Origin: Hymenobacter wooponensis | Lineage (GTDB): Bacteria > Bacteroidota > Bacteroidia > Cytophagales > Hymenobacteraceae | Assembly: GCF_004745865.1 (NCBI RefSeq) | Contig: NZ_SRKZ01000003.1 | Location: forward strand, 789,908-853,907 | Direction: 5' to 3' | Length of the DNA: 64,000 bases | Shown here: positions 42,481-52,278 of the stretch, in pieces | Position numbering within the stretch: position 1 is the first letter of the stretch | Layout of the letters: every line of letters starts with the position of its first letter | The notes under the pieces: generated by a model | What the model was told of the DNA's origin: nothing | Database searches by the model: none | What the model saw: the letters and a program-made list of their open reading frames with translations, nothing else | Translations under genes and position numbers: made by a program

Positions 42481-45405
42481 ATGCTGAAGCAGTACTACGC
42501 TTCTTTCTGGTTGCTCCTGCTCTTGTTGTGCGTGAGCATCCTCTCGGCCAGCGCCCAGGACCCCTTGATTTCCATTAGTGGCACCGTCCGCGACAACACC
42601 AACCAGCAGCCGTTGCCGGGCGTGAGCATCAGCGTGAAAGGCGGGGCCGTGGGTACGCTGAGTGAGGCCGATGGTACGTTTGCCTTGAAGGCCAAGCTGC
42701 GCTTTCCATTTACGCTGGTGTTCAACTTCATCGGTTACGAATCAAGGGAGCTGGAAATTGCCAGCGGCAGCCAGCCCATTGCCGTGAAGCTGGAGTCGAA
42801 GGCGGTGCTGGTGAATGAGGTGGTGGTATCGGCCTCACGGGTGGAGGAAAGCCGCCTGAAGTCGCCAGTAGCTATTGAGAAACTCGACATTCGGGCCATC
42901 AAGGAAACGCCCGCGCCCAGCTTTTACGATGCGCTGGAAAACGTGAAAGGCGTGCAGATGACTACTAGCTCGCTCACGTTTAAAGTGCCTAACACCCGCG
43001 GCTTCAACATCCCGAACAACTTCCGCTTCATGCAGCTCGTGGATGGGGTGGATATGCAGGCAGCCACGCTGGGCGTGCCGCTGGGCAACGCCATTGGGCC
43101 CACGGAACTGGACGTGGCCAGCGTGGAAATTACCCCGGGTGCAGCTTCTGCGCTGTATGGGATGAACGCCATCAATGGCATGGCAAACATCAGCACCAAA
43201 AGCCCCTTCAGCTACCAGGGCCTGAGCGTGTACCAGAAGGTAGGCGTGAACCACGTGGATGGCAAAGACCGCGACCCAAGCGCCCTGACGGAAACGGCCG
43301 TGCGCTGGGCGCAGGTGGTAGGGCCTTCTCAGCGACTGGCCTACAAGGTAAACCTGAGCTACCTGCGCGGCACCGACTGGCTGGCTAACACCCAACTTGA
43401 CCAGAACCCGCAAACGGCCTCCTCAGCCAACCCCCGCTTCCCGGAGCTGAGCGGCGCCAACAACCCCGCCGCCGACCTCTGGAACCGCTACGGCGACGAC
43501 AACGCCGGCAACGTGTCCATCACCATTCCCTACAACGGCCGCAACGAAACCTTTAACGTGCGCCGCACGGGCTACTACGAGCGCGACCTCACCAACCCCA
43601 TCGTGCGTAACATCAAGGCCGATGCCAGCCTGCACTACAAGCTCACAGAAAAGCTGGAGCTGAGCTACGGGTACCGATTTGGCCTCATGGATGGCGTATT
43701 TCAGCGCGGCAACAAGATTCAGCTGGATGGCGTGACGGTACAGAACCACAAGGTGGAGCTGAAGGGCCAGGACTTTACGGCCCGCGCCTATATGCTCATC
43801 GAGAATACTGGCGACTCCTACAACCTCAACCCGCTGGCCCTGAACCTCGACCTGCAAAACGGTGCCACCGGCCTCACCTCCACCGGCACCAGCTGGGGCG
43901 ACAAGTTTCGGCGGGAGCTACTCAGCCAAGTGAACAGTGGCACTGGCCTAGCGGCCGCCATGCAACAGGCCCGCGTGGTGGCTGATGCTGGCCGCGCCGT
44001 GCCAGGTACGCCTGCATTTGAGGCGCTGAAGAACCAGATTGTGCACACCAATAACTGGGACAGCGGCGTGAACGTGCCGGGCGCGCCCATTCCCGGCGGG
44101 GCAGCTCTCACCCAGCAGAGCCGCACCTACCACTCTGAGGCTATTTGGAATTTGGGCCAGCGCATCAAGTTTGCCGATGTGGTAATTGGCGCTGATGCCC
44201 GCCTGTACGAGGTAATTCCGGATGGCAACAACTTCGTGGATTTCGGGAAGCCGCTCACTGAGCGCACCACACCCGGCGGCGACAACCAGTACTACAAGAA
44301 AATTGGCGGCTTTGCGCAGGCTACCCGCTTGCTGCTCGACAACAAGCTCAAGCTAACCGCCTCGCTGCGCGCCGATTACAACCCCGAGTTTGATCCCAAG
44401 CTGAACCCTCGGGTGGCCGCCGTGTACACCCTCGCCGACAAGCACAACTTCCGGGCGTCGTATCAGAACGGCTGGCGCTTCCCTTCCCTATTTGAGGCGC
44501 TGTCGTTCGTGAACAACGGCAACGTGCGCCGCGTGGGTGGCCTAGCCCGCGTGAATGAAGGCCTGAACTACCTCGACAACTCCTACACGCTGGCATCGAT
44601 TTCTACCTTCAACGCCGCCGTGAATGCCTACGTGGCCGCCAACTCCGGTACTACGGCCTCACAGGCGGCGTTGCGCCCTGAAATTCGGGGGCTGCTGAAA
44701 GTGGGCAACCTGCCCACAGAGCAGCCAGAGCAGATCAATGCATATGAAGTGGGCTACCGCAGCGTGCTGTTCGACAACCGCGTGTCGATTGATGCTGATG
44801 CGTATTACAATGTGTACTCCGGTTTCCTAGGCCAGGTAGAGGTGAGCGTGCCGAAGAACGCATCGGGTCAGCAGGTAACTGTGGGCTCTGATGATGCCGT
44901 GCTGGCGGCCCTCAACACCAACCGCGGCGCCCGCCAAGACCGCTACCGCGTTTACACCAATGCCCTCAACAATTACCGCAGCTATGGCTCTACGCTGGGC
45001 GTCACCTACAACTTCTACGAGAAGTTCACCTTCGGCGGCAACGTCAACTACAACGCGCTGTCGGCGAATAAGCAGTCCGATATTTTCGTGACCGGCTTCA
45101 ACACGCCGCATTGGGCTACGAATGTGTCGTTTGGCAACCGCGAGGTGGTGCGCAACGTGGGCTTCAACGTGGTATGGCGCCACCAGAGCACCTTCTATTG
45201 GGAAAGCCCCCTGGCTAACGGCCGCGTGCCCGCCTACCAAACTGTGGATGCCCAGGTAAACGTGCGCATCCCGGCGCTGAAATCAACCATTAAAGTGGGC
45301 GGCGCCAACCTGCTCAACAACCGCTACATCCAGTACGCCGCCGGCCCCACCATCGGGGGGCTGTATTACGTGGCCCTCACCTTCGATAACACGGTGCTGC
45401 GCTAA
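42481..45405 (+). CDS. TonB-dependent receptor in the sulfur cluster
   Basis: 974 residues from the ATG at 42481 (the open frame to 42403 overlaps the leader hairpin). Signal peptide ends near SASAQ (about 26). A carboxypeptidase-D-regulatory-like domain follows (about 30-115, ISGTVRDNTNQQPLPGVSIS), then the plug (VVSASRVEESRLKSPVAIEK, LVDGVDMQ, GAASALYGMNAINGMANIS) and a 22-strand barrel ending in an aromatic-type C-terminus (VALTFDNTVLR). It is not of the SusC length class with a SusD partner. Its position inside the sulfate assimilation cluster, with its own Cys-rich leader, suggests uptake of a sulfur compound; substrate unknown. Confidence 0.85.
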   Translation: MLKQYYASFWLLLLLLCVSILSASAQDPLISISGTVRDNTNQQPLPGVSISVKGGAVGTLSEADGTFALKAKLRFPFTLVFNFIGYESRELEIASGSQPIAVKLESKAVLVNEVVVSASRVEESRLKSPVAIEKLDIRAIKETPAPSFYDALENVKGVQMTTSSLTFKVPNTRGFNIPNNFRFMQLVDGVDMQAATLGVPLGNAIGPTELDVASVEITPGAASALYGMNAINGMANISTKSPFSYQGLSVYQKVGVNHVDGKDRDPSALTETAVRWAQVVGPSQRLAYKVNLSYLRGTDWLANTQLDQNPQTASSANPRFPELSGANNPAADLWNRYGDDNAGNVSITIPYNGRNETFNVRRTGYYERDLTNPIVRNIKADASLHYKLTEKLELSYGYRFGLMDGVFQRGNKIQLDGVTVQNHKVELKGQDFTARAYMLIENTGDSYNLNPLALNLDLQNGATGLTSTGTSWGDKFRRELLSQVNSGTGLAAAMQQARVVADAGRAVPGTPAFEALKNQIVHTNNWDSGVNVPGAPIPGGAALTQQSRTYHSEAIWNLGQRIKFADVVIGADARLYEVIPDGNNFVDFGKPLTERTTPGGDNQYYKKIGGFAQATRLLLDNKLKLTASLRADYNPEFDPKLNPRVAAVYTLADKHNFRASYQNGWRFPSLFEALSFVNNGNVRRVGGLARVNEGLNYLDNSYTLASISTFNAAVNAYVAANSGTTASQAALRPEIRGLLKVGNLPTEQPEQINAYEVGYRSVLFDNRVSIDADAYYNVYSGFLGQVEVSVPKNASGQQVTVGSDDAVLAALNTNRGARQDRYRVYTNALNNYRSYGSTLGVTYNFYEKFTFGGNVNYNALSANKQSDIFVTGFNTPHWATNVSFGNREVVRNVGFNVVWRHQSTFYWESPLANGRVPAYQTVDAQVNVRIPALKSTIKVGGANLLNNRYIQYAAGPTIGGLYYVALTFDNTVLR

Positions 45406-46184
45406 TGGCTACGGATATGAAACGGCTTCTTCCACTTGGCCTACTTCTGCTCGGGACGGGTTCTGCCAGCGCCCAAAAGCAACACGTGCGCGAGCAGCAA
45501 ACTTGGTTGGGCGTGTTCAATCAAACGCGCTTCACCCAGCACTGGGGCACCTGGACCGATCTGCACGTGCGCCTCCACGACCGGTACGTGCAAGACATGT
45601 TCCAGACGGTAGCGCGCGTAGGCCTCACCTACTACCTCACCGACGATGTGCGCCTAACCGGGGGCTACGCCTACGTGCACCACTTCCCCGATGGAGCCCG
45701 CACCATTGGGCAGGCAGAGCACCGGCCCTGGCAGCAGGTGCAGTGGTTCAGCAAATTCCCGAAGGCCCGCCTGATGCAGTGGGTGCGGCTGGAGGAGCGG
45801 TTCAGGCGCACCATCCAGAACAACGAGCGCACTTACGACTTCAATTTCAACTACCGCACCCGTTACAACGCGGCTCTTTTCCTGCCCCTCACCAAACGGG
45901 GCTTCGAGCCGGGTGGCCTACAGTTCCTGCTCAACAACGAAGTGATGATGAATTTCGGCAAGGAGATTCGCTACAACTACTTCGACCAAAACCGGCTGTT
46001 TGCCGGTCTGGTGTACCAGCTTAACCCGCACGCCCAGCTGCACGGCGGCTACATGCATTTGTTCCAGCAACTACCGGCTGGCAGCACGTACCGCAACCAG
46101 CACACTATCCGGGTTTTCTACTTCCACAATTTCGATCTGCGGCCTACTCCGCCGCCAGTTCCCCCTACCCCCTCTGCCCCTTAA
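45405..46184 (+). CDS. DUF2490 family outer-membrane protein
   Basis: 259 residues. The start ATG shares one base with the receptor stop (TAATG), so translation is coupled. N-terminal signal peptide (LLPLGLLLLGTGSASAQ), then antiparallel beta-barrel-like strands typical of DUF2490 (QQTWLGVFNQTRFTQHWGTW, YLTDDVRLTGGYAYVHHFP, RLEERFRRTIQN). Function of the family is unknown. Coupling to the TonB receptor hints at a joint outer-membrane role. Confidence 0.8.
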   Translation: MATDMKRLLPLGLLLLGTGSASAQKQHVREQQTWLGVFNQTRFTQHWGTWTDLHVRLHDRYVQDMFQTVARVGLTYYLTDDVRLTGGYAYVHHFPDGARTIGQAEHRPWQQVQWFSKFPKARLMQWVRLEERFRRTIQNNERTYDFNFNYRTRYNAALFLPLTKRGFEPGGLQFLLNNEVMMNFGKEIRYNYFDQNRLFAGLVYQLNPHAQLHGGYMHLFQQLPAGSTYRNQHTIRVFYFHNFDLRPTPPPVPPTPSAP

Positions 46185-46188
46185 TTCC

Positions 46189-47901
46189 ATGGCCGATACC
46201 ACCGTTAAGCTTTCCGAAGTTGAGCACGTCAAGGATGCCAGCAACTACTTGCGCGGCACTTTGGCCGAGAGCATCGTGACGCCGCTCACGGGTGCCCTCA
46301 ACCCGGATGATACCCACCTGATTAAATTTCACGGCTCTTACCAGCAAACCGACCGCGACCTGGACAGCGAGCGGAAGCGCCAGAAGCTGGAGCCGCTCTA
46401 CTCCCTCATGATTCGGGTGCGCCTGCCCGGCGGCGTGGCTTCCTCGGCTCAGTGGGAGCGGATGGATGCCTTGGCCGATGAGTACGGCAACGGCACACTT
46501 AAGCTCACTACTCGCCAGGCTTTTCAGTTGCACGGCGTGCTTAAGCGCAACCTCAAAAAGACCATCCAGGGCTTTAATGATGTGCTGCTGGACAGTATTG
46601 CGGGCTGCGGCGACGTGAACCGAAACGTGATGTTCAACCCCAACCCGCACCAGAGCCAGGTGCACGCGGAGGTGTATGAGATTTCAAAAGCCATCAGTGC
46701 CCACCTCACGCCCCGCACCTCGGCGTACTGGGAGCTGTGGCTGAACGGCGAGTCGAAGCACAACAGCTTGCTCAGCGCGGGCGGCGATGACGAGCCAATT
46801 TATGGCAAGACGTACCTGCCCCGCAAGTTCAAAATTGCGCTGGCCGTACCGCCCCACAACGACACCGACATCTTCGCTAACGACCTCGGCCTGATTGCCA
46901 TTGAGGAAAAGGGGAAGCTACTGGGGTTCAACGTGACGGTGGGCGGCGGCATGGGCATGACCTTCGGGATGCTTGACACGTACCCGCGCCTGGGCGACAT
47001 CATCGGCTACGTGCCCGCCGATAAGGTAGTGGACGTGTGCGAGAAGGTGGTGACGATTCAGCGCGACTGGGGTAACCGTGAAAACCGCAAGTTCTCCCGC
47101 CTCAAATACACCCTCGACCGCGTAGGCCTGGAGGTGTTCAAGCAGGAACTGAACCAGCGCCTGGGCTTCGAGCTGGAGCCCGCCCGCGCCTACGAATTCA
47201 AGAGCTCCGGTGACGCCTTCGGGTGGACCACTGGCCCCGATGGAGCTCAGCACCTGACCTTGTTCGTGGAGGGTGGCCGCGTGGCCGACCGCCCGGGCCA
47301 GCAGCTCAAAACTGCCCTGCGCGAAATTGCCCGCTTCCATACCGGCGACTTCCGCCTCACCGGCAATCAGAACCTGATTCTGGCCAACGTGGCACCCGAG
47401 CACCGGATTTTGGTAGAGGCCACCCTGGCCCAGCACGGTATTCAGGTAGCCGCTACGCAGTACTCAGGCTTGCGCCGGGGGGCTCTGGCCTGCGTGGCCC
47501 TTAACACCTGCTCCCTAGCCTTCGCCGAGGCTGAGCGCTACATTCCGCAGCTTGTAGACCGCCTAGATGGGGTGCTGGCCGAGCTAGGCCTGTTGCAGGA
47601 CGATATTCTCATCCGGATGACCGGCTGCCCCAACGGCTGTGCCCGCCCCTACCTGGGCGAAATTGGGCTGGTGGGCCGGGCCGTGGGCCGCTATAACCTC
47701 TATTTAGGAGCTGGCTTCAACGGGGAGCGAATGAACAAGCTGTATAAAGAGATGTTAGACGAGGACGGCATTGTGGAGGCCCTCACGCCCCTGCTGCAAG
47801 ACTATGCCCAGAAACGTCAGCCGCAGGAGCGGTTCGGCGACTTTGTGATTCGCCAAGGCTACGTGCAGCCTACCACCCACGGACTGAACTTTCACGCCTA
47901 G
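46189..47901 (+). CDS. cysI: Sulfite reductase hemoprotein beta subunit
   Basis: 570 residues from the ATG at 46189 (the open frame to 46000 overlaps the DUF2490 gene out of frame). It reduces sulfite to sulfide with six electrons from CysJ. The siroheme-[4Fe-4S] ligands are intact: ACVALNTCSLAFAEAER gives C-x5-C, and MTGCPNGCARPYLGEIGLVG gives C-x3-C. KLTTRQAFQLHGVLKRNL and NRNVMFNPNP are substrate and siroheme contacts. Length equals E. coli CysI. Confidence 0.95.
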   Translation: MADTTVKLSEVEHVKDASNYLRGTLAESIVTPLTGALNPDDTHLIKFHGSYQQTDRDLDSERKRQKLEPLYSLMIRVRLPGGVASSAQWERMDALADEYGNGTLKLTTRQAFQLHGVLKRNLKKTIQGFNDVLLDSIAGCGDVNRNVMFNPNPHQSQVHAEVYEISKAISAHLTPRTSAYWELWLNGESKHNSLLSAGGDDEPIYGKTYLPRKFKIALAVPPHNDTDIFANDLGLIAIEEKGKLLGFNVTVGGGMGMTFGMLDTYPRLGDIIGYVPADKVVDVCEKVVTIQRDWGNRENRKFSRLKYTLDRVGLEVFKQELNQRLGFELEPARAYEFKSSGDAFGWTTGPDGAQHLTLFVEGGRVADRPGQQLKTALREIARFHTGDFRLTGNQNLILANVAPEHRILVEATLAQHGIQVAATQYSGLRRGALACVALNTCSLAFAEAERYIPQLVDRLDGVLAELGLLQDDILIRMTGCPNGCARPYLGEIGLVGRAVGRYNLYLGAGFNGERMNKLYKEMLDEDGIVEALTPLLQDYAQKRQPQERFGDFVIRQGYVQPTTHGLNFHA

Positions 47902-47979
47902 GCCACTTGGCTTCTGGCTCGAAGACCATTAAATCAGGTCTTTTCTCTATTTTACCCTTCACAACCTGTCCACCGCGCT

Positions 47980-49491
47980 ATGAACACAGCCGAAACTACC
48001 GCCCCCAGCGTGCCCGACTCAGTGCCCGCCAGCGGTTCTAACCGACTGTTTCCCATCTTTTTGAAGATGGAGCAACTGCACGTCTTGTTGGTGGGCGGCG
48101 GCAATGTAGGCCACGAGAAGCTGGCGGCTGTCTTGGCCAATAGCCCAGCCACGGCCATAACGGTGGTAGCCACCTATTTCTCAGCTCAACTTCTGGAGCT
48201 AGCGGCGAGGCATCCGGCCGTGCAGTTGCGCGAGCAGGCCTACCAAACCACCGACCTAGTTGGCCACGACTTGGTAATTGTGGCCACCGATGACAAAGAG
48301 CTAAACCTACGCATCAAGGCCGATGCCACCCGCCAGCGCCTGCTGTGCAACGTGGCCGACACGCCCGATGCCTGCGACTTTTACCTGGGCTCCATCGTGC
48401 AGAAAGGCGACCTGAAAATTGCTATCAGCACCAACGGTAAGTCGCCGACCATTGCCAAGCGCCTGCGCGAAATGCTGACCCACGCCCTCCCCGATGAGCT
48501 ACACGATGTACTGCAGCGTATGTCCGTGATTCGGGAAAAAGTAGGCGGCGACTTCGCGCACAAAGTCAAATCCCTGAATGCGGTAACGGCCGAGCTAACC
48601 GGCGGCCCGGCCTATGAGTCGCCGGCGGCAGCGCAGTGGCGGCGCCGGGCTACGGGGGCACTCTTGGCCTTTGCGGGTCTGCTGATCTTTAACATCCTCT
48701 CCTATTATATCACCTGGGACCAGGTGGTGCACACGGCCACCAACGCCAAGATGTTCTACATCTTCGTAGCCATCGGGTTTGGAGCACAGCTTATTGACGG
48801 GCTCCTGGGCATGGGCTACGGCGTGGTTACGGCCATTAGTCTGATGAGCATGAACATAGCTCCGGCGGCCGTGAGTGCCAGCATCCATACCGCCGAAATG
48901 TTTGCCAGTGGGGCTTCGGGCTACCATCATTACCGCTTCGGCAACGTCAACAAGAAGCTGTTCAAGGTGCTCCTGATTCCGGGAGTACTGGGAGCCATAA
49001 CGGGGGCTTATCTGCTCTCGAAATTCGGCGAAACCTATGCGGGCTACGTGAAGCCTCTCTTGGCCGCGTATCTGCTGCTGCTGGGTATTCGCATCATTTC
49101 CAAAGCCTTTTCTAAGCTAGGCCCGCGCAAGAAGCACAAGAAGCTAGGCCTGTTGGCCGCCGCCGGGGGCTTTCTTGACTCGTTTGGCGGCGGCGGCTGG
49201 GGCCCACTCGTTACCAGCACGCTCATTGCCGGTGGCCGCACGCCCCAATACGTTATTGGATCGGTGAGTGTGACGGAGTTTTTCGTGACGTTTGCCAGCG
49301 CCGTCACCTTCTTCGCCACGCTGGGCATTTCGCACTGGCAAATTATTCTGGGCCTGATTGTGGGTGGCGTAGCCGCCTCTCCCCTAGCCGCCCGCCTGGC
49401 CGGCCGCATTCCCGTTCGGTGGATGTTTGTTGGCGTAGGCCTAATGGTAATTGTCTGGAGCCTGTGGGCACTACGCAAGCTGTTTATGTAA
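47980..49491 (+). CDS. CysG-type siroheme domain fused to a TSUP (TauE/SafE) permease
   Basis: 503 residues. Residues ~20-205 are a precorrin-2 dehydrogenase / sirohydrochlorin ferrochelatase (CysG N-terminal, Met8p-like): FLKMEQLHVLLVGGGNVGHE is the NAD loop, DLVIVATDDKELN and ISTNGKSPTIAKRLREML follow. From about 225 there are 8-9 membrane helices with AIGFGAQLIDGLLGMGYGVV and LLAAAGGFLDSFGGGGWGPL, the repeated TSUP motifs of sulfite/sulfate-related anion exporters. With cobA upstream this supplies siroheme for CysI, while the permease half probably exports sulfite or imports a sulfur oxyanion. It ends the cluster before a strong terminator. Confidence 0.85.
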   Translation: MNTAETTAPSVPDSVPASGSNRLFPIFLKMEQLHVLLVGGGNVGHEKLAAVLANSPATAITVVATYFSAQLLELAARHPAVQLREQAYQTTDLVGHDLVIVATDDKELNLRIKADATRQRLLCNVADTPDACDFYLGSIVQKGDLKIAISTNGKSPTIAKRLREMLTHALPDELHDVLQRMSVIREKVGGDFAHKVKSLNAVTAELTGGPAYESPAAAQWRRRATGALLAFAGLLIFNILSYYITWDQVVHTATNAKMFYIFVAIGFGAQLIDGLLGMGYGVVTAISLMSMNIAPAAVSASIHTAEMFASGASGYHHYRFGNVNKKLFKVLLIPGVLGAITGAYLLSKFGETYAGYVKPLLAAYLLLLGIRIISKAFSKLGPRKKHKKLGLLAAAGGFLDSFGGGGWGPLVTSTLIAGGRTPQYVIGSVSVTEFFVTFASAVTFFATLGISHWQIILGLIVGGVAASPLAARLAGRIPVRWMFVGVGLMVIVWSLWALRKLFM

Positions 49492-49512
49492 CGCTTTCCT
49501 AAGCGGCATTAA

Positions 49513-49550
49513 AACAAAAAAGCCCTGCTGATCAGCAGGGCTTTTTTGTT
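49513..49550. terminator. Bidirectional terminator ending the cys cluster
   Basis: A perfect 38-bp palindrome, half-site AACAAAAAAGCCCTGCTGA, with A-run and T-run. It serves the plus-strand cluster and the minus-strand gene on the other side. Confidence 0.9.
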
Positions 49551-49627
49551 ACGCTTCTCATGCCAGTACACTTCTGCCTTCCCTGTTCATCAGCCGAACG
49601 TGTTATTCGGTACTGCTCTACTAGTTG

Positions 49628-50488
49628 CTAGGCTTCGGATGAAATAGCTCCCTTGGAATCATCACTTACAGAAACAGTAGCTTGCTGAACGCGCCACAGG
49701 ATATACCCAACAAGTAGCGCCGCTCCCAACCAAACAAGCGCGTACATGGGCCCAGATGCAAATGTCTCATGCGGAGCCTGAGCATCAGGAACCTTCTTCG
49801 AGAGCATAGCGCAGAAAGCAACAAAGTTGTTGAAGGCGTGCATGGCCATACACAAGCGTAAGGATCGGGTACGGTAGTAAAGCCACCCCAGACTCAGCCC
49901 CAACAAGCCAGCCCCTACTATCTGCTGCGGATTCATGTGAATTAATCCGAATAGTAAGGCCGATTGCCCGATAGCCACCCATGGGCGGTAGTTCCGCAGT
50001 AGGCCAGTCAGCAATACTCCTCGAAAAAGCACCTCTTCCAGTACCGGAGCCACAACGCACAACATCAGGAAACCCAAGACGGGCTGCTCCATCAGCCGCT
50101 GTATGTTGGCCTCAACCCAGTTTGGCAAGTGTAGGTAGTGGATGGGGCTTAATACAATAAGCTGGGCTATTACCAGCACTGGCAGCACCACGTACAACCA
50201 TGGCATTTCGTAACCGAGCAGCTGCAACTTGGTCCGCCGAGGGCCAGCTTTCCAAAGCAGAAAGATGATCAACGCTGTTTCCGTCGCGACGGAAAGCAGC
50301 ACAGATGTCAGCTGCTTTTGAGTAGGCAGTAACAGCTGAAACAACAGATATAGGGGTGCCCCCACAACCAAAGACACGAGCAAGAACCAGCCTATTACAG
50401 CCCAGCTCTCTTTTAACGTTGGGTAGGCCGGAACGGGGCGCGTAGGAATCGTTGCAACAACTTCAGATTGGGGTAATAGTGCTTCCAT
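49628..50488 (-). CDS. CPBP family intramembrane metalloprotease
   Basis: 286 residues from the ATG at 50488 (the open frame to 50722 crosses a terminator and is rejected). About 7-8 membrane helices. The CPBP/Abi motifs are complete: VLEEVLFRGVLL (EExxxR), LFGLIHMNPQQ (FxxxH) and MAMHAFNNFVA (HxxxN). Members are glutamic-type intramembrane proteases or CAAX processing enzymes; some act in bacteriocin immunity. No specific partner is nearby. Confidence 0.85.
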   Translation of the reverse strand: MEALLPQSEVVATIPTRPVPAYPTLKESWAVIGWFLLVSLVVGAPLYLLFQLLLPTQKQLTSVLLSVATETALIIFLLWKAGPRRTKLQLLGYEMPWLYVVLPVLVIAQLIVLSPIHYLHLPNWVEANIQRLMEQPVLGFLMLCVVAPVLEEVLFRGVLLTGLLRNYRPWVAIGQSALLFGLIHMNPQQIVGAGLLGLSLGWLYYRTRSLRLCMAMHAFNNFVAFCAMLSKKVPDAQAPHETFASGPMYALVWLGAALLVGYILWRVQQATVSVSDDSKGAISSEA

Positions 50489-50555
50489 TAACGAGTCAGT
50501 AAAGTATACATATAAGCAAGCGCCTGAAAGTACACATTCCACTACTGGTGCCCAC

Positions 50556-50584
50556 AAAAAAGCCGGAACTAGTCCGGCTTTTTT
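50556..50584. terminator. Terminator downstream of the amino acid permease
   Basis: AAAAAAGCCGGA and TCCGGCTTTTTT form a perfect 12-bp stem with an ACTAG loop; read on the minus strand it ends in a U-run, 135 bp after the permease stop. Confidence 0.85.
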
Positions 50585-50718
50585 GGCTATTAAAAAGGAG
50601 TGTCTAGGCCACTGTCTGTTCAGCCGCGGCGCGCAGTTTACTGTGTTTTTTGCCGTTGTCATAGTTGAAGTAAATGACAACGTAAGCCGCCGTTGGCTCT
50701 TCAAGTAGCGTACTACTA

Positions 50719-52278
50719 TCAATTAGCACTATTCAATATCCAGGGGCCAACCAAATACGTCGTTAGGTAGAACAGAATGATTGGTATAACTATCACTAAC
50801 AACAGGTGCGTAAGTGTCAGCGACTTCTTATTTATAGAAACTTGGCTTTGGCGCAGCTTACTATTGTTCTGCCCATATACGTAGTAAATGATCAAGCCAG
50901 CCACTAACCATATGTAAAGTCGAACCCACGTTTCTATAGGCAGAGACACCATCATCACCAGGCAGGTCAGGATGCCCAGGATAGGTACCAGCGGCACCAG
51001 GGGTGTGCGGAAGCTGCGGGGTGCATTGGGCTCTTTCTTACGCATGATGAGCACGCCCAAGCACACCATCACGAAGGCCAGCAGGGTACCAATACTAGTC
51101 ATCTCGCCCACTACCGAAATCGGTACGAAGCCCGCAAACAAGGCAATGAACAGGCCTAGCAGCAGATTTGACTGCAGCGGCGTGCGGAAGGTGGCGTGAA
51201 TGCGCGAGAACACGGGGGGGAGTAAGCCATCCTTCGCCATGGAGAAAAACACGCGGCTCTGGCCCAGCAAATCCACCAGAATTACGGAAGTATAGCCAAT
51301 GATGATGGCCAAAATCACGGCCGATGACAGCCAAGCGTAGGGTGTTTTTTCAATGGCAATGGCAACTGGGGCGGCGCTGTTCTTGAACTCGGTGTAGTTG
51401 GCTAGGCCAGTCATCACGTGGCCAAACAGCACGAACAGCACGGTGCAAATCAGCAGGGAGCCGATGATGCCGATGGGCATGTTGCGCTGAGGGTTCTTGG
51501 TTTCCTGGGCCATGGTGGCCACAATGTCAAACCCAATGAATACGAAGAACACCACGCCAGCCCCGCGCAGAATACCGCTCCAGCCAAACTCTCCGAAGTT
51601 ACCGGTATTGGCCGGAATATAAGGTTGGTAATTGGCGGGGTCGATGTACTGCCAGCCCAGGGCAATGAACACTAGCACTACGGCCACCTTTAGGGTAACC
51701 ACTAGCGCGTTGAACCACGCTGAGCCCTGAGTGCCGCGAATGATAATCATGGTGATAGCCAGCACGATGAGCATGGCCGGAATATTCACAAAACCATGCA
51801 CGGCGCTGCCATCGGCCAGGGTGGCCGTTTCAAACGGTGACATGACCAGCTGCGGCGGCAGGTTGATGCCGTACTTACTCAGGAACTTCAGCAGGTATTG
51901 CGACCAGCTGATGGCCACCGTGGCAGCGCCTACGGAATATTCGAGCACCAAATCCCAGCCAATAATCCAGGCAAAAAGCTCGCCCATGGTGGCGTAGGCG
52001 TAGGTATAGGCCGAGCCCGACACAGGCACCATGGAGGCAAACTCGGCGTAACACAGCGCCGAGAAAGCACAGCCCACGGCTGCCACTATGAAAGAGAGCG
52101 TAACGGCGGGGCCGGCATTGTTGGCCGCCGCAATACCCGTGAGTGAGAATAAGCCGGCCCCAATAATTACCCCAATGCCAATGGCGATGAGGTTGAAGCC
52201 ATTCAGACTTCGTTTTAGGGTGTTTGCGCCCGTTTCGGCGGCCTCCTGCCGCAGCAGTTCCAGAGATTTTTTTAACAT
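50719..52278 (-). CDS. APC-superfamily amino acid permease under SAM-I/poly-Cys control
   Basis: 519 residues from the ATG at 52278 (the open frame continues to 52395 through leader sequence). About 12-14 membrane helices. GFNLIAIGIGVIIGAGLFSL is the APC helix-1 substrate loop and SGSAYTYAYATMGELFAWII belongs to helix 3; it resembles the YfnA/CAT-type cationic or neutral amino acid permeases. The gene itself does not tell the substrate, but the SAM-I riboswitch and poly-Cys leader in its ~500-nt 5' region argue for methionine, cysteine/cystine or a related sulfur amino acid (inference). Confidence 0.85.
   Translation of the reverse strand: MLKKSLELLRQEAAETGANTLKRSLNGFNLIAIGIGVIIGAGLFSLTGIAAANNAGPAVTLSFIVAAVGCAFSALCYAEFASMVPVSGSAYTYAYATMGELFAWIIGWDLVLEYSVGAATVAISWSQYLLKFLSKYGINLPPQLVMSPFETATLADGSAVHGFVNIPAMLIVLAITMIIIRGTQGSAWFNALVVTLKVAVVLVFIALGWQYIDPANYQPYIPANTGNFGEFGWSGILRGAGVVFFVFIGFDIVATMAQETKNPQRNMPIGIIGSLLICTVLFVLFGHVMTGLANYTEFKNSAAPVAIAIEKTPYAWLSSAVILAIIIGYTSVILVDLLGQSRVFFSMAKDGLLPPVFSRIHATFRTPLQSNLLLGLFIALFAGFVPISVVGEMTSIGTLLAFVMVCLGVLIMRKKEPNAPRSFRTPLVPLVPILGILTCLVMMVSLPIETWVRLYIWLVAGLIIYYVYGQNNSKLRQSQVSINKKSLTLTHLLLVIVIPIILFYLTTYLVGPWILNSAN

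Noticed and set aside
46000..46188. N-terminal extension of cysI
   Set aside because: Overlaps the DUF2490 gene out of frame; Ser/Thr-rich junk; the ATG at 46189 fits.
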